Below are positions 34,387-35,673 of a DNA stretch of 35,673 bases, piece by piece (within the stretch, counting starts at the first letter, position 1; each line of letters begins with the position of its first letter). Location of the stretch: positions 1 through 35,673 of the forward strand of contig CABXUR010000007.1 in the NCBI GenBank assembly GCA_902515485.1, in the 5' to 3' direction. The translations under genes and the position numbers were made by a program. The stretch is from an uncultured Pelagibacteraceae bacterium (GTDB lineage Bacteria > Pseudomonadota > Alphaproteobacteria > Pelagibacterales > Pelagibacteraceae). Below the pieces are notes generated by a model, which did not search any database, had not been told where the DNA came from, and saw only the letters and a program-made list of their open reading frames with translations.

Positions 34387-35449
34387 ATTTTTTTAATCCT
34401 AAAAATTTTATTCTAAAAAAAAGTAAGAAATCAGATGCAAGAAGAAAAAATAAAATCATTCCTTGAAATACTTGTCCTGTATACTTTGGTACTTGTAAAA
34501 ATATTTGTGCAGTTTCAGCACCTAAGTAAGTCAGTGCTACAATTAACGATGCAAATACAATACCGATTGGATTTAGACGACCTAAAAAAGCAACAATTAT
34601 TGCTGTAAATCCATATTCAGGTGAAATCATTCTATGTAGCTGTCCAATAGGACCAGTGATTTCGCCAACTCCTGCAAGACCAGCACACGCACCGCTAACC
34701 ATAAATACTAGTAGTATCATTGTTTTACCTTTAAAACCGGCATACTTTGCAGTCTTTAAACTTAACCCTGAAACTTTAATTTGAAAACCCAAATAGGTTT
34801 TAAATAAAATAACCCAAGCTAAAAAAACACTGAAGAGAGCAATAAAAATTCCAGCATGAATTCGAAGACCCTCAAATAAAATGGGCAATCTAGCAGATTC
34901 ACTAAATTGTCTTGTTTCAGGAAAGTTAAAACCCTCTGGGTTACTCCAAGGACCAACAACAAGATAATCTAATAATAGTTTAGATACATAAACAAGCATC
35001 AAGCTAACCAATATTTCATTAGTATTAAAATAAATTTTTAAAATTGCAGGTATCATCGCAAATATCATTCCACCAATTGCACCAGCCAAGATTATTAAAG
35101 GTAAAACATAAAAACCCTCATGATTATAAAATAACAAGGCAACACCTCCACCAACTATTCCCCCAAATGTTAATTGTCCTTCTGCTCCAATATTCCAGTT
35201 ATTACTTTTAAAACAAAAAGATAGACCGATAGCTATCAAACAAAGTGGAGTTGCTTTTACAAGAAGCTCACTTAGACCATATAAATCTGAAATAGGTGTA
35301 ATAAAAAAAAATTTTAGAGCTTCTAAAGGTTTGAAACCAAGTAAATAAAATATAATTGCTCCTGTTACTAAGGTCAAAAAAATTGCAAGTACAGGGGTTA
35401 AAAAATAAATTAAATTTGAAGTTTCATCACGTCTTTCAATTTTAATCAA
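34376..35449 (-). CDS. ABC transporter permease (nucleoside/BMP type), first subunit
   Basis: Permease of 357 residues with about nine hydrophobic segments. It has the family motifs IGLSFCFKSNNWNIGAEGQLTFGGIVGG near residue 75 and VSGLSLKTAKYAGFKGKTMILLVFMVSG near 230, with GAGVGEITG-like sequence after it. The start is the rare codon TTG (35449-35447), overlapping the ATPase stop by 7 nt; the sequence GGAGGG (35459-35454) stands 4-5 nt upstream and supports it. No better ATG precedes the first membrane helix. It overlaps the second permease by 11 nt. Confidence 0.93.
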   Translation of the reverse strand: MIKIERRDETSNLIYFLTPVLAIFLTLVTGAIIFYLLGFKPLEALKFFFITPISDLYGLSELLVKATPLCLIAIGLSFCFKSNNWNIGAEGQLTFGGIVGGGVALLFYNHEGFYVLPLIILAGAIGGMIFAMIPAILKIYFNTNEILVSLMLVYVSKLLLDYLVVGPWSNPEGFNFPETRQFSESARLPILFEGLRIHAGIFIALFSVFLAWVILFKTYLGFQIKVSGLSLKTAKYAGFKGKTMILLVFMVSGACAGLAGVGEITGPIGQLHRMISPEYGFTAIIVAFLGRLNPIGIVFASLIVALTYLGAETAQIFLQVPKYTGQVFQGMILFFLLASDFLLFFRIKFLGLKKYEY

Positions 35450-35673
35450 CTAACCCTCCACCCATTAAAAGACCTAACTTTTCAGGATTAACCTCTTCAG
35501 CACTCATTATTTTTGAGAGCTTTCCTTTGTTAATTACTGAAATTCTATCACTAAGTTGTAGAAGTTCGTCATTATCTGTTGATATAAGGATTATAGATTT
35601 TCCTTGCTCATTTATTTTTACAAGTGTTTGGTGAATATAATTTATGGCTCCAACATCTAGACCCCAGGTCGGA
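35443..35673 (-). CDS. ABC transporter ATP-binding protein (5' part outside window)
   Basis: The last 76 codons of an ATPase whose start lies beyond the right edge. Visible are PTWGLDVGAINYIHQTL (the Walker B/D-loop region of a second nucleotide-binding domain, as in tandem-domain sugar and nucleoside ATPases), then GKSIILISTDNDELLQLSDRISVINKGKL with the switch histidine position occupied by D in STDND. The C-terminus reads LLMGGGLVD. It is first in the minus-strand operon ATPase-permease-permease-BMP, overlapping the permease start by 7 nt. Full-length relatives are about 500 residues. Confidence 0.9.

Overview
This window looks like a piece of a streamlined, very AT-rich alphaproteobacterial genome, most likely Pelagibacterales (SAR11). 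The grounds are low GC, very short or negative gene spacing, a tandem glycine riboswitch ahead of gcvTHP, a RegA/ActR-type regulator, a ChvI-ChvG pair next to ahcY, a lone BioY, and several TRAP/ABC uptake systems. This placement comes from gene content and composition, not from a database match. I saw no tRNA, rRNA, CRISPR array, prophage or insertion sequence.

Region 1 (1-7407, minus strand): a tandem glycine riboswitch heads gcvT-gcvH-gcvP. With a gap of only 6 nt this runs into a FAD amine-oxidase-like protein, a DUF1365 protein and a cyclopropane-fatty-acid synthase that leaves the window at position 1. Region 2 (7523-10461, minus): a TRAP transporter in the order dctP-dctM-dctQ, with sampled lines of clearly higher GC than most of the window. 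Region 3 (10699-12970, minus): an ornithine/lysine-type decarboxylase followed by the N-terminal third of a deoxyhypusine-synthase-like protein, joined out of frame to a decapitated DMT transporter. This is a deletion scar or an assembly chimera.

Region 4 (13116-22831): regA(+), bioY(-) and polA(+), then a plus-strand run chvI-chvG-ahcY-tsaE-amgK-murU. The last run resembles the rhizobial chvI-chvG-hprK-manX-ptsH-ahcY neighbourhood with the PTS-like genes missing. Region 5 (22809-31692): gpmA(-), a lytic-transglycosylase-like lipoprotein(+), an RND efflux pump with its adaptor, a 3-mercaptopyruvate-sulfurtransferase-like protein and msrA (all minus), then a DMT transporter and alkA(+), then two tandem DUF1330 genes(-). 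Region 6 (31736-35673): a purine-type phosphoribosyltransferase(+) faces a BMP-family ABC uptake operon(-) across a bidirectional terminator. The operon's ATPase is cut by the window end.

The genes together describe one-carbon/glycine metabolism, SAM-cycle turnover (ahcY), membrane lipid modification, peptidoglycan turnover and recycling (SLT lipoprotein, amgK, murU), purine and organic-acid uptake, and redox/envelope signalling. The most interesting signals are a perfect 11-bp pairing between the inter-aptamer linker of the riboswitch and the gcvT start codon, which would compete with the leader-linker P0 helix; the probable extension of the glycine operon into lipid-modification genes; the DHS/DMT chimera with a 10-A tract at its junction; and a ChvI receiver that has lost the usual Lys-Pro motif.
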